A DNA stretch of 64,000 nt from Microbulbifer agarilyticus (GCF_019800665.1 NZ_JAHVKO010000001.1:248001-312000); one strand, 5' to 3'. Positions 45,300-54,270 are shown, counted from the stretch's first letter. Made by a program: numbers and translations. The notes: generated by a model not told the origin, from the sequence alone.

Positions 45300-46514
45300 T
45301 TATTTGCTGTAGTGTTCGAGGAAATTGCCCAGCCGTGCAATTGCATGCGACAGGTCATCGGCCCGCGGCAGGAACACGATGCGCAGGTGGTCCGGTTCAT
45401 CCCAGTGGAAGGCGCTGCCCTGTACCAGCAGAATCTTTTCCTTGCGCAGAAACTCGAGCACAAAGCGCTCGTCATTTTCGATCTTGTGTTTATTCAGATC
45501 CAGCTTGGGGAACAGGTAGATAGCACCCTGTGGCTTTACGCAGCTGACTCCGGGGATATCATTCAGCATGCGATACGCCAGATCGCGCTGCTGGCGCAGG
45601 CGGCCTCCGGGGAGCACCAGGTCGTTGATACTCTGGTAGCCACCCAGCGCCGTTTGTACGGCGAACATGGCCGGTACGTTACTGCACAGGCGCATGGACG
45701 AAAGAATGTCCATGCCCTGGATAAATCCCTTGGCGCGCTCCTTGGCGCCGCTGACAATCATCCAGCCAGAACGGAATCCCGCCAGGCGGTAGGATTTGGA
45801 CAGGCCATTGAAGCTCAGGCACAGTACGTCTTGCGCCAGTGAGCCCATCGGTACGAACTCAGCGTCGTCGTACAGGATTTTGCTGTAGATCTCGTCGGCA
45901 AAAATTACCAGATTGTGCTGGCGCGCCAGCTCAACGATTTGCTCCAGCAGCGCGCGCGGGTATACGGCGCCGGTGGGGTTGTTCGGGTTGATCACCACGA
46001 TGCCGCGGGTGCGGGAAGTGATCTTTGACTTGATGTCTTCGATATCCGGCAGCCAGCCCGCCTGCTCGTCGCAGCGGTAGAGTACCGCTTTGGCGCCGGT
46101 CAAATTGGTGGCGGCCATCCATAGCGGGTAGTTGGGCATTGGCAACAGCATTTCATCGCCGTCGTTCAATAATGCCTGGGTGGACATGGAGATCAGCTCG
46201 GACACGCCGTTGCCGAGGTAGATGTCATCGATGTCCACATCGGGAATGCCCAGTGTCTGGCATTCCTGCATGATGGCCTTGCGCGCCGCAAACAGGCCCT
46301 TGGATTCCACATAGCCCTGCGCCTGGGACAGGTTGTAAATCACGTCCTGCAGGATTTCATCGGGCGCGTCGAAGCCGAAGGGTGCCGGATTGCCGATATT
46401 CAGCTTCATGATCCGGTGGCCTTCTTCTTCCAGGCGCGTGGCCTGCTCCATGACTGGTCCGCGAATCTCGTAACAGACCCCGTGGAGTTTTTGCGACTTG
46501 TGAATATCCTTCAT
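45300..46514 (-). CDS. alaA: Glutamate-pyruvate aminotransferase AlaA
   Basis: The 404-residue fold-type I aminotransferase makes alanine from pyruvate and glutamate. PLP binding is visible: VINPNNPTGAV, FADEIYSKILYDD with the Asp and Tyr contacts, and SFNGLSKSYRLAGFRSGW with the Schiff-base Lys240, the same number as in E. coli AlaA. Length matches. A hairpin-like GGCAGTT/AACTGCC repeat lies in the upstream region near 46566-46600. It is divergent from msrB. Confidence 0.92.
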   Translation of the reverse strand: MKDIHKSQKLHGVCYEIRGPVMEQATRLEEEGHRIMKLNIGNPAPFGFDAPDEILQDVIYNLSQAQGYVESKGLFAARKAIMQECQTLGIPDVDIDDIYLGNGVSELISMSTQALLNDGDEMLLPMPNYPLWMAATNLTGAKAVLYRCDEQAGWLPDIEDIKSKITSRTRGIVVINPNNPTGAVYPRALLEQIVELARQHNLVIFADEIYSKILYDDAEFVPMGSLAQDVLCLSFNGLSKSYRLAGFRSGWMIVSGAKERAKGFIQGMDILSSMRLCSNVPAMFAVQTALGGYQSINDLVLPGGRLRQQRDLAYRMLNDIPGVSCVKPQGAIYLFPKLDLNKHKIENDERFVLEFLRKEKILLVQGSAFHWDEPDHLRIVFLPRADDLSHAIARLGNFLEHYSK

Positions 46515-46793
46515 TGCAGCGTTCTTTAATTGGGCTCAGTAAATTGGGTTTGTGCGCATTGGCCCGGCAGTTTCGATGAAACTGTTTCCATGGAACTGCC
46601 AGGCGGGCAAATTCGTTTCTCTCCAACGCTCGGACCTAGTAGGCTGTACTGCTCGTTGGTAAGGCAATCAGCGGCTGGTCGGCCCAGCAGTTGGGTGGGC
46701 GCCCCGGGGTGTGAGGTGCTGCCACAAAGCGTTTTGCCGGGGCAGGGTAATGCCGCTGGATACTGACTTTTCAGGCAAAAAAGGAGGCACAGT

Positions 46794-47201
46794 ATGGCAA
46801 AAGAAAAAGACGATAACTACTGGCGCGAGCGCCTGACTGCGGAAGAATTCCGTGTTTGCCGGGAAGCAGGGACCGAGCGTCCATTTACCGGTGAGTACTG
46901 GGACACCTTTGAAGACGGCAAGTACCTGTGCCGCTGCTGTCAGGAGGTGCTGTTTCATTCCTCATCCAAGTTTGATGCCGGCTGTGGCTGGCCCAGCTTC
47001 GATGCGGAGGCGAGTGCGGGTGTTGTTGAGGAGCGCGCGGACCACAGCCTGGGGATGCGGCGGGTTGAGATACTGTGCGCCAACTGTGGCAGCCACCTGG
47101 GGCACGTATTCCCCGATGGGCCGACCGACACCGGCTTGCGCTATTGTGTTAATTCACTGTCGGTAAAACTGGATCCGGATACCGAACCACAAGATGACTG
47201 A
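46794..47201 (+). CDS. msrB: Peptide-methionine (R)-S-oxide reductase MsrB
   Basis: The 135-residue reductase repairs methionine-R-sulfoxide. Zinc ligands are C46-xx-C49 and C95-xx-C98, and the catalytic Cys118 lies in RYCVNS. FDAGCGWPSFDA and HLGHVFPDGP are family signatures. An AGGAGG ribosome site lies 6 bases before the ATG. It is a cytosolic single-gene unit. Confidence 0.95.
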   Translation: MAKEKDDNYWRERLTAEEFRVCREAGTERPFTGEYWDTFEDGKYLCRCCQEVLFHSSSKFDAGCGWPSFDAEASAGVVEERADHSLGMRRVEILCANCGSHLGHVFPDGPTDTGLRYCVNSLSVKLDPDTEPQDD

Positions 47202-47239
47202 GCCCCCGCGAGGGTAGAGGGTAAGGTAGGAGGCTGACT

Positions 47240-48118
47240 ATGCTGCGTTCCGGGCGTCCACGTCACTGGAGTCGTTGGCTATACCGCATCCAGTGGACAC
47301 TGCTTGCGCTGATCGGCCTGGCGATTGTCGGGGTGCGGGTAGGCCTACTGAGGCTGGATGCGACTTATTCTGTCTTCACCGTCCTCGGCCTTTCAATGAT
47401 TGCGGTGGCGCTCTTTGCCATGCTGGTGTTCCTGTGGGGCATGGTAAAACGCAATGCAGAGGCGCGAACCTCGGCATTGTGGGCCATGCTGCTGGCGGTG
47501 ATCCCCGTAGCCGTGCCGATGATGTTGGTGGGCCAGCAGAACCTGAATACGCCTGCGCTATACGACATTACTACCGATCTAAAAGACCCGCCCGAATTCG
47601 ACATGCTGATCTCCCTGCGCCGGGAAGGCGACAATAGCCCGGATTACCCTGGGCGAGTCTCTGCAGAGATCCAGGCCGCCACGCCCGCCTATGCCGATAT
47701 CAAGCCTCTGGTTGTGGATGTGCCGGCGCGTAAGGTGATAGAACATGCGGAGAAGGTCGCGCGCGAGCTGGGCTGGCGGGTGATTGCCGTCCAGCCAGCT
47801 AAAGGACGGTTGGAGCTGGTGGGGCGTACCCCATTGCTTGGCCTGACTCAGGACATCGTGGTACGTGTCCGTCCTCACGAACCGGAGAAGGCCTCTGAGT
47901 CAGAGGCGGATGAAAAGCCGTCTGACCAGCAGAAGAAAAAGGCGGATGCTACGCCAGTGAGCGGTAACGCGGGGCCGGTGAGGGTGGATGTGCGTTCTGC
48001 TTCCCGCACTGGCGCGCGCGATTTGGGTAGCAATGCGGCGAGCATTCGCCTCTTTCTTGAGCACCTTCAGCAGCGATTGCTGCACTCGGCGGAAGGGGAG
48101 CCCCCGGTGGCGCAGTAA
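47240..48118 (+). CDS. DUF1499 membrane protein
   Basis: The 292-residue protein has three N-terminal membrane helices (residues about 17-40, 45-72 and 80-105). A DUF1499 domain follows: PLVVDVPARKVIEHAEKVARELGWRVIAVQPAKGRLELVGRTPLLGLTQDIVVRV (shown in separate blocks). A charged insertion rich in Glu, Lys and Asp interrupts the domain before VRVDVRSASRTGARDLGSNAASIRLFLEHL. Function is unknown. AGGAGG-like sequence precedes the ATG. Confidence 0.85.
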   Translation: MLRSGRPRHWSRWLYRIQWTLLALIGLAIVGVRVGLLRLDATYSVFTVLGLSMIAVALFAMLVFLWGMVKRNAEARTSALWAMLLAVIPVAVPMMLVGQQNLNTPALYDITTDLKDPPEFDMLISLRREGDNSPDYPGRVSAEIQAATPAYADIKPLVVDVPARKVIEHAEKVARELGWRVIAVQPAKGRLELVGRTPLLGLTQDIVVRVRPHEPEKASESEADEKPSDQQKKKADATPVSGNAGPVRVDVRSASRTGARDLGSNAASIRLFLEHLQQRLLHSAEGEPPVAQ

Positions 48119-48220
48119 TCGCTGGTCATCCGAGCCAAGTATTTCTGCGGGTTTTGGCCGCTGGTTGTGTAAGTGTCTGTATGGAAAGGAAAAATTTCTG
48201 GAAAAGTTTTAAATCGGGTG

Positions 48221-48249
48221 TTGACAGCCCCCCGGCCTCTCCATAGAAT
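48221..48249 (+). promoter_or_regulatory. Sigma70 promoter of the tRNA operon
   Basis: TTGACA (48221-48226), a 17-base spacer and TAGAAT (48244-48249) are followed by GCGCCCC, a GC-rich discriminator typical of stringently controlled stable RNA promoters. Transcription would start near 48256-48260 and run through the four tRNA genes. Confidence 0.9.
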
Positions 48250-48315
48250 GCGCCCCACTTCGACGCAGTACTGACTTACGGAAACGACGGTCAGCAACGC
48301 CAAGAAGGATTCTGG

Positions 48316-48391
48316 GTCCCCATCGTCTAGAGGCCTAGGACACCGCCCTTTCACGGCGGTAACAGGGGTTCGACTCCCCTTGGGGATGCCA
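48316..48391 (+). tRNA. tRNA-Glu (anticodon TTC), copy 1
   Basis: A 76-base cloverleaf with acceptor GTCCCCA, anticodon loop CTTTCAC, T loop GGTTCGACTCC and encoded CCA. It is sequence-identical to the copy at 48573 and is the normal substrate of MnmC and the TusA thiolation path. Confidence 0.98.
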
Positions 48392-48392
48392 C

Positions 48393-48468
48393 GCGGGAAT
48401 AGCTCAGTTGGTAGAGCGCAACCTTGCCAAGGTTGAGGTCGCCGGTTCGAACCCGGTTTCCCGCTCCA
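48393..48468 (+). tRNA. tRNA-Gly (anticodon GCC), copy 1
   Basis: A 76-base cloverleaf with acceptor GCGGGAA, anticodon loop TTGCCAA, T loop GGTTCGAACCC and encoded CCA. It starts one base after the tRNA-Glu CCA end and is identical to the copy at 48687. Confidence 0.98.
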
Positions 48469-48572
48469 AGTTTTTGTTCGCCGGCGTAAGCGGGTGAATA
48501 GGTAGATCGAAAGGTTCATAAGAATACTTCGGTTTGCCAAACTCAACCTCCTTGAGGTTGGGAATGTTCTAT

Positions 48573-48648
48573 GTCCCCATCGTCTAGAGGCCTAGGACAC
48601 CGCCCTTTCACGGCGGTAACAGGGGTTCGACTCCCCTTGGGGATGCCA
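48573..48648 (+). tRNA. tRNA-Glu (anticodon TTC), copy 2
   Basis: This is an identical repeat of the 48316 gene. It is separated from the first tRNA-Gly by 104 bases that contain a perfect CAACCTC/GAGGTTG hairpin at 48544-48560. Confidence 0.98.
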
Positions 48649-48686
48649 ATGCTGTGAAGCTGCGTTAGCGGCTTTGCCACAGGATT

Positions 48687-48762
48687 GCGGGAATAGCTCA
48701 GTTGGTAGAGCGCAACCTTGCCAAGGTTGAGGTCGCCGGTTCGAACCCGGTTTCCCGCTCCA
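48687..48762 (+). tRNA. tRNA-Gly (anticodon GCC), copy 2
   Basis: This is an identical repeat of the 48393 gene. Here the Glu-Gly spacer is 38 bases instead of 1, so the second pair is not an exact duplicate of the first. A terminator follows within 8 bases. Confidence 0.98.
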
Positions 48763-48769
48763 AAATGAA

Positions 48770-48796
48770 AAGCCGCTCTTTGAGCGGCTTTTTTTT
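48770..48796 (+). terminator. Intrinsic terminator of the tRNA operon
   Basis: AAGCCGCTC (48770-48778), TTT loop and GAGCGGCTT (48782-48790) are followed by a run of Ts. Confidence 0.93.
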
Positions 48797-48911
48797 GCCT
48801 GTTTTTCGGCTAGCTTGTTTTTCAATGGGTTCTTTCGTTTCCGGTTGCGGTTGAAATGTTGCCGCTACGGGCGTTGAATAGCGTCTCCCTGCACAGGAAT
48901 AGCAACCACTT

Positions 48912-49853
48912 ATGACTGCCGCACTCTCCATTCGCAATCTTCAGAAAACCTACGACAACGGTTTCCAGGCATTAAAAGGCATCAGTTTTGAGGTGCAGCC
49001 GGGCGACTTCTTTGCACTGCTCGGCCCCAATGGGGCGGGCAAGTCCACCACGATTGGCATTCTCTGTTCCCTGGTACGCAAGACCGGTGGCAGCGTGTCC
49101 ATCTTTGGGATTGACATCGACAAGGATTTCCCGGGCGCCAAGCAGCAGCTGGGCGTAGTGCCTCAGGAATTCAACTTCAGCCAGTTTGAAAAGGTGTTCG
49201 ACATTGTCTGCACCCAGGGCGGCTTTTACGGTATGCCTCGCAAGCTGGCCGAGGAGCGCACCGAGAAGTACCTGCGCAAATTGGGTCTGTGGGACAAGCG
49301 CTTTACCCAGGCGCGGATGCTGTCCGGCGGTATGAAGCGCCGCTTGATGATTGCACGTGCACTGATTCACGAGCCCAAGCTGCTGATTCTGGATGAGCCC
49401 ACCGCGGGTGTGGACATCGAGCTGCGCCGCTCCATGTGGGAGTTCCTGCAGGAGATTAATGCCCAGGGTACGACCATCATTCTTACTACCCACTATCTGG
49501 AAGAGGCCGAGAGCCTCTGTCGCAACATTGCGATTATCGATAAGGGTGAAATTATTGAGAACACCTCGATCAAGTCCCTGATCAAGACCCTGAGTAAGGA
49601 AGTCTTTATTTTGGATTGCCTTGAAAAGCTGAGTGACGCGCCCGACTTCGGGTCTTTCAATGGTCGCTTGTTGGATGAGCATAGCCTCGAGGTAACGGTG
49701 GAGAAGGGGCAGTCCCTGTCGGAATTGTTCGCCCACCTGAGTGCGCAGAATGTTTCCGTAACCAGTATGCGAAACCGCGCCAACCGCCTTGAGGAACTGT
49801 TTGTTTCCCTGCTGGCGGAAAATAAGAAGCAAGAAGCGGAGATGGGAGAATGA
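48912..49853 (+). CDS. yadG: ABC transporter ATPase (YadG-type)
   Basis: The 313-residue ATPase has Walker A GPNGAGKST, a Q-loop region VVPQEFNFSQFE, the signature LSGGMKRRL and Walker B LLILDEPTAGVD, then the H-loop LTTHYLEEAE. A C-terminal regulatory tail of about 75 residues follows. It pairs with the permease encoded next, overlapping it by 4 bases. YadGH-type exporters move unknown substrates; drug, lipid or polysaccharide export are possible. Confidence 0.92.
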   Translation: MTAALSIRNLQKTYDNGFQALKGISFEVQPGDFFALLGPNGAGKSTTIGILCSLVRKTGGSVSIFGIDIDKDFPGAKQQLGVVPQEFNFSQFEKVFDIVCTQGGFYGMPRKLAEERTEKYLRKLGLWDKRFTQARMLSGGMKRRLMIARALIHEPKLLILDEPTAGVDIELRRSMWEFLQEINAQGTTIILTTHYLEEAESLCRNIAIIDKGEIIENTSIKSLIKTLSKEVFILDCLEKLSDAPDFGSFNGRLLDEHSLEVTVEKGQSLSELFAHLSAQNVSVTSMRNRANRLEELFVSLLAENKKQEAEMGE

Positions 49854-50629
49854 GTGTGAGCCCGCAACTGATCTGGACTTCGTTCTCTACAATTTTCCGC
49901 CGCGAGGTGCGTCGGTTTATGCGCATCTGGCCGCAGACCCTGGTGCCGCCGGTGATCACCATGTCGCTGTACTTCGTGATTTTTGGCTCGCTGATCGGCA
50001 GTCGTATTGGCGAAATGGGTGGCTACTCCTACATGGAGTTCGTGGTGCCCGGTCTGATTATGATGGCGGTAATCACCAACTCGTATTCGAACGTGGTGTC
50101 TTCCTTCTATAGCGCGAAATTCCAACGCAGTGTGGAGGAGTTGCTGGTGTCGCCAACGCCCAACTGGGTGGTCATGTCCGGATATGTGCTGGGCGGCGTT
50201 GCGCGCGGTTTAATTGTCGGGTTCATCGTAACCGTGATCGCGCTGATTTTTACCTCGCTCACCATTCAGCACATCGGGCTCACGATTCTGATCGTGTTTA
50301 TGACCTCGGTGCTGTTCGCGTTGGCGGGCTTTATCAATGCGATCTTTGCTAACAGCTTTGACGATATTTCGATTATTCCAACCTTTGTGCTGACGCCACT
50401 AACCTACCTCGGCGGGGTGTTTTACTCCATTGAGCTGCTGTCCCCGTTCTGGCAGGCACTGTCCAAGTTGAACCCGGTACTCTATATGGTGAATGCGTTC
50501 CGCTACGGAGTGTTGGGTGTTTCCGATATTAATGTGGCTTGGGCATTTGCCGGTGTGCTGCTGTTTATCGCGCTGCTGTCTGGCTGGGCTTTGCACCTGA
50601 TGCGTCACGGCAAACGGCTGCGTCACTAA
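49850..50629 (+). CDS. yadH: ABC-2 type transporter permease (YadH-type)
   Basis: The 259-residue permease has six membrane helices of the ABC-2 family with SYMEFVVPGLIMMAVITNSYSN and FQRSVEELLVSPTPNW, the elbow and coupling regions (in separate blocks), and LTPLTYLGGVFYSIELLSPFWQ. It forms the channel for the upstream ATPase. The genes overlap and so are made at a fixed ratio. queF follows after 32 bases. Confidence 0.92.
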   Translation: MSVSPQLIWTSFSTIFRREVRRFMRIWPQTLVPPVITMSLYFVIFGSLIGSRIGEMGGYSYMEFVVPGLIMMAVITNSYSNVVSSFYSAKFQRSVEELLVSPTPNWVVMSGYVLGGVARGLIVGFIVTVIALIFTSLTIQHIGLTILIVFMTSVLFALAGFINAIFANSFDDISIIPTFVLTPLTYLGGVFYSIELLSPFWQALSKLNPVLYMVNAFRYGVLGVSDINVAWAFAGVLLFIALLSGWALHLMRHGKRLRH

Positions 50630-50661
50630 TCGATCGAACAATTTCGGATTTGAGCAAAGGT

Positions 50662-51492
50662 ATGAACCGAGAAGACTGGCAGAACCTCCCGCTGGGCCAG
50701 GAAACCCGCTACGAGAGCAAGTACAACTCTGGGTTGTTGCACCCCATCCCGCGTGCAGTTTCGCGTAAGCAGTTGGGGCTGGAAGGGGAGGCGCTGCCGT
50801 TTAGTGGTGCGGATGAATGGTGGGGGTTTGAGCTGTCGTGGCTGAATCCGAAGGGTGTACCGCAGGTGGCAGTGGCGCGCTTCCGTTTTGCCGCCTCCAG
50901 CCCGTCGATGATCGAATCCAAATCGTTCAAGTTGTATCTGAACTCCCTGAATCAGACCGAGTTCGCGTCTTCCGGCGCAGTGCGTGAGGTTTTGGAAAAA
51001 GACCTGAGCGCGGCGGCTGGCAGTGACGTTGCGGTGACCCTGTTTGACGTGGACGATTCCGCGCTGGCGGTGCATGCGCCGCAGGGTGAGTGCCTGGATG
51101 GTCTGGATATTGAAACTCGTACCTACGAGCCGGATGCGGCGCTGCTCAAGCTGAAGCAGGGCGGTGAGCTCGTCGAAGAAACCTTGTTCAGTCACCTGCT
51201 GCGGAGCAATTGCCCGGTCACCGGTCAACCTGATTGGGCCACGGTATCGATTCAATATCGTGGGCCAGCGTTGGACCGCGAGGGTTTGCTCGCCTACATC
51301 ATTTCATTCCGTGAGCATCAGGACTTCCACGAACACTGTGTAGAGCGTATCTACTGCGATCTGCAGCGCCTCGCAGCATTTGAAGAATTAACCGTTTGTG
51401 CGCGCTATACCCGCCGCGGTGGGCTGGATATCAATCCGCTGCGCACATCCTCGGGCAACATCGAATTTCCTCCGCGCTACGGGCGCCAGTAA
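50662..51492 (+). CDS. queF: NADPH-dependent 7-cyano-7-deazaguanine reductase QueF
   Basis: ATG 50662 gives 276 residues of the bimodular QueF type. It reduces preQ0 to preQ1 in queuosine synthesis. The NADPH site motif ESKSFKLYLNSLN lies near residue 85, the thioimide-forming Cys184 is in SNCPVTGQPDW, and EHQDFHEHCVERIY follows. The protein's longer in-frame extension starts inside the permease gene and is rejected. Confidence 0.95.
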   Translation: MNREDWQNLPLGQETRYESKYNSGLLHPIPRAVSRKQLGLEGEALPFSGADEWWGFELSWLNPKGVPQVAVARFRFAASSPSMIESKSFKLYLNSLNQTEFASSGAVREVLEKDLSAAAGSDVAVTLFDVDDSALAVHAPQGECLDGLDIETRTYEPDAALLKLKQGGELVEETLFSHLLRSNCPVTGQPDWATVSIQYRGPALDREGLLAYIISFREHQDFHEHCVERIYCDLQRLAAFEELTVCARYTRRGGLDINPLRTSSGNIEFPPRYGRQ

Positions 51493-51560
51493 CCCGCCCG
51501 GCAAAGAGGGTAAGAGTAGGGTGGTGGTATGTAAGGTGGGGGCTATCTGGGGCGGCTGCC

Positions 51561-52955
51561 TCAGATAATGACTTTGCTTTTCAGGCGTGCCTGCGCATCT
51601 TTGAGTGCGCGCAACACTTTCTCTTTGTCGTAGTTGCGCACCTTGTCCAAATCCAGGTGCATGGCAAAACCCGGCGCATGTTCTTCCAGGTAGGCCTGCT
51701 TGCCGCCCAGATTCTTGCGCAGATCTGTTACCGAATAGACCTTTACCGGGGTGCTGAAGCCTTTCACGGTAACGTGGCCCTTGTCGCGGCACATCACCGT
51801 TTGTTTGATCATTGCCCAGGTCTCGTGGCTCACTAGGATTTCTCCCGGGTCCGCGGCACTTTCCAATCGCGCGGCCAGGTTCACGTGGGTGCCCATCACG
51901 GTATAGGTTTGGTGATCGGCGGTGCCGAACACGCCCACGGTGCAATAGCCGGTATTGATGCCCATACGAATTTGCAGTGGGTGTGAGATGCCCTGGTTGT
52001 ACCACTCCTGCATCATTTCGCTGACCCGCTTGCGCATCGCCAGCGCCATTGCCACGCAGCGCAGCGCGTCGGACTTTGGCCCCTTGCTCTGGTCATCCCC
52101 GAATACCACCATGACCGCATCACCGATAAATTTATCGATGGTGCCACCGTAGTGCGCCACGATACGCGACATTTCGGTGAGGTAATTATTGAGCAGGCGG
52201 GTGAGAGTCTCCGCTTCCATCTCTTCGGTGAGCTGGCTGAAATCCTTGATATCGGAAAAGAACACCGTCAGCAGTTTGCGCTCGGTAACGATTTCTTTGT
52301 CTTTGCCGGTAGTTACCGCGCGCCACAGGCGCTTGGGCAAGTAGCGGGAGAGTTTGTAGCTGGCGATGTTCGCAATCCGCTGCTCTTTGCTCAGCCTTTC
52401 GTTGCTACTGCGCAGCTGGGAAATCTGCTTGTGCATGTAAAAGGCATAGCAGCAGAAATAGGTAAATACGCCGATCAGGCTGGCCGCACTGATATTCAGG
52501 TCTGCGTTTACCACGAGAGCGGGGCGGTGAATCAGATAGCCGACACCAACGCCCAAGAGTAGCGCCGTATTGTGCTCAAACCAGCTGCGACCGCCGCCCT
52601 GGGTGAGCGCGTGGAACTGCACCATGGTCAGGAACAGCAGGCTGGGTAGTAGATTGAAGTTGGCGAGCGCCATGGCCATGCCGATAAGCAGCGCATCGGT
52701 GAACGAGAGCCAGCGGCGAATTTCTTCGCGCTTTTCCTGATTGGCACGCAAGGCAATGCGGTAGGCCGTTGGAATGTACACCAGGAGCAGCGCTGCCATG
52801 CCCAGCGGCAACAGGGTGGATTGCGATAATAGGGAAGACCAGTTGATGCTGTTAAGCAGGGTGCCCGCCGCCGCGAAACAGATTAAAGCGCGGAAATACA
52901 GCGGATACCGGGAATCCGATTTTAGGCCGTTGTTTTCTTCGGGCTGGTTCTGCAT
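51561..52955 (-). CDS. Membrane class III adenylate/guanylate cyclase
   Basis: The 464-residue protein has about six N-terminal membrane helices (residues about 20-175) and a C-terminal class III cyclase catalytic domain. Metal-binding Asp residues are in VFFSDIKDFSQLTEEM and DKFIGDAVMVVFGDD, and the transition-state region is YTVMGTHVNLAARLESAA. It would make cAMP or possibly cGMP from cytosolic NTP. Start ATG 52955 or GTG 52961 cannot be separated. No HAMP domain is obvious between the membrane part and the catalytic domain. Confidence 0.88.
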   Translation of the reverse strand: MQNQPEENNGLKSDSRYPLYFRALICFAAAGTLLNSINWSSLLSQSTLLPLGMAALLLVYIPTAYRIALRANQEKREEIRRWLSFTDALLIGMAMALANFNLLPSLLFLTMVQFHALTQGGGRSWFEHNTALLLGVGVGYLIHRPALVVNADLNISAASLIGVFTYFCCYAFYMHKQISQLRSSNERLSKEQRIANIASYKLSRYLPKRLWRAVTTGKDKEIVTERKLLTVFFSDIKDFSQLTEEMEAETLTRLLNNYLTEMSRIVAHYGGTIDKFIGDAVMVVFGDDQSKGPKSDALRCVAMALAMRKRVSEMMQEWYNQGISHPLQIRMGINTGYCTVGVFGTADHQTYTVMGTHVNLAARLESAADPGEILVSHETWAMIKQTVMCRDKGHVTVKGFSTPVKVYSVTDLRKNLGGKQAYLEEHAPGFAMHLDLDKVRNYDKEKVLRALKDAQARLKSKVII

Positions 52956-53393
52956 GACCACTGAATCTTTTTAATTCTGTACTGCAAAAACGGAACGGGT
53001 GTAGGCGGCGTTTCGCAGAGGTTCTCTGGGAGCTTGTTGTTTTCTTTTTGTCCACATTGCCGTGCGCAGTCGGGATTCCGACCATTGCCGCAGGTATGGA
53101 ATTGATAGCCCCGCAGCACTGTGACCTGAAAATGTCTTGGGGGCAGGCTCCGTCAGATGGAGGTGGGTTCCGCAAGAATTATTGAAATAACGTGGTTCAG
53201 ATCACCGACAGGCGCAAAGTTTACCCTCAACTGCGAGGGAAAGCGATGTCATTTGAGAATCTTGTCCTAAAAATGGACGGTCGTCCATAAGAAAATCGAG
53301 CAACCAATAGGGTAAAATCATGCTCTTTTGAGGTTGGCGCCAAATTCAGCCTGTACCACCTACACAGTTTTATGAAGCACTCAGGAGACACAA
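52956..53393. other. 438-base gene-free interval upstream of the nitroreductase
   Basis: No gene or known RNA is seen. It contains the palindrome at 53273-53288 and a CCCTC/GAGGG inverted repeat near 53224-53239. The ORF-like frames here run antisense through the cyclase leader and lack ribosome sites. Confidence 0.5.
53273..53288. promoter_or_regulatory. 16-bp palindrome, candidate repressor operator
   Basis: ATGGACG (53273-53279) and CGTCCAT (53282-53288) form a palindrome with a 2-base centre, about 105 bases before the nitroreductase start. Size and symmetry are like TetR- or MarR-family operators. No matching regulator gene is in the window. Confidence 0.5.
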
Positions 53394-53954
53394 ATGGACG
53401 CGCTGGACGCATTGCATAACCGGGTTTCGGTTGGCCTACTCACCGAGCCCGCGCCGGATGCGGATCAACGGCAGAACATTTTCCGTGCAGCCCTGCGCGC
53501 GGCTGATCACGGCAATTTGCGCCCGTGGCGCTTCCTGGTGGTTGAGGGCCCGGCAAGGGCACGGTTGGGGGAGATCTACCTGGAGGCGACTGAGAACAAA
53601 GAAGCACTAAGCGAGGCCCAGCTAGCGCGCATTCTCGCCATGCCACTCCGAGCCCCACTGGTGATTGTGGCCATTACCCAGCTGCAGGAGCACCCCAAGG
53701 TGCCGCGTAACGAGCAGCGGATGTCTACCGCCGGCGCTGTGCAGGCCATGCTGACCGCCGCCTTTGCCGAGAATGTCGGCGCCTACTGGCGCACCGGTGC
53801 ACTCGCCGAGAACCGATTGGTCGCCCGCGCCCTTGGGTTGGCAGATAACGAAGAGATCAGTGGCTTCATCTATATGGGTACCCCGGCAAAGCCACCGAGA
53901 TCCGCGCCAGACCTCGCAGTAGAAGACTTCTTTGCGGACTGGGCTGGCGAATAA
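53394..53954 (+). CDS. NAD(P)H nitroreductase of the YdjA type
   Basis: The 186-residue FMN-dependent protein matches YdjA in length and pattern: ALHNRVSVGLLTEPAPDADQRQNIFRAALRAADHGNLRPWRFLVVEG (family N-terminus, in blocks), then FRAPLVI-like LRAPLVIVAITQ, KVPRNEQRMS and FIYMGTPAKPP. YdjA is a minimal nitroreductase with an unknown natural substrate. AGGAG lies before the ATG. A tRNA-Ser gene follows. Confidence 0.88.
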   Translation: MDALDALHNRVSVGLLTEPAPDADQRQNIFRAALRAADHGNLRPWRFLVVEGPARARLGEIYLEATENKEALSEAQLARILAMPLRAPLVIVAITQLQEHPKVPRNEQRMSTAGAVQAMLTAAFAENVGAYWRTGALAENRLVARALGLADNEEISGFIYMGTPAKPPRSAPDLAVEDFFADWAGE

Positions 53955-54141
53955 CTCGACAGGCGGAGGTGATTGGCGGATTTTTTTCGAATTTCGCTTG
54001 CACCCTCCGCCGCCTTTTTGTAAAGTGCGCGCTCGCTGATCGGGGCGCTATGTTACTGATTAGCAAGGCAAAACAGCCACGAGCCCGCAGGCGTGCGGAC
54101 GGCAAGCTCGCTAAACAAGCCGTAATCCACGCATACAATTT

Positions 54142-54229
54142 GGTGAGGTGTCCGAGTGGTCGAAGGAGCACGCCTGGAAAGTGTGTATATCGAAAGGTAT
54201 CGAGGGTTCGAATCCCTCCCTCACCGCCA
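54142..54229 (+). tRNA. tRNA-Ser (anticodon GGA)
   Basis: An 88-base class II tRNA with acceptor GGTGAGG/CCTCACC, anticodon loop CTGGAAA, a variable arm, T loop GGTTCGAATCC and encoded CCA. The frame across it that translates as REGFEPSI is not a gene. Confidence 0.97.
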
Positions 54230-54230
54230 T

Positions 54231-54270
54231 TAAACGAAAAAGCCCGGCATATGCCGGGCTTTTTCGTTTA
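54231..54270. terminator. Perfect 40-bp palindromic terminator after tRNA-Ser
   Basis: Both strands read the same over 40 bases: TAAACGAAAAAGCCCGGCAT followed by its exact reverse complement. A CCCGGC core with A and T tracts makes it a bidirectional terminator. Confidence 0.92.

Noticed and set aside
48067..48546. Minus-strand frame translating as GSNRRPQPWQGCALPTELF
   Set aside because: This is the well-known spurious translation of tRNA-Glu and tRNA-Gly genes.
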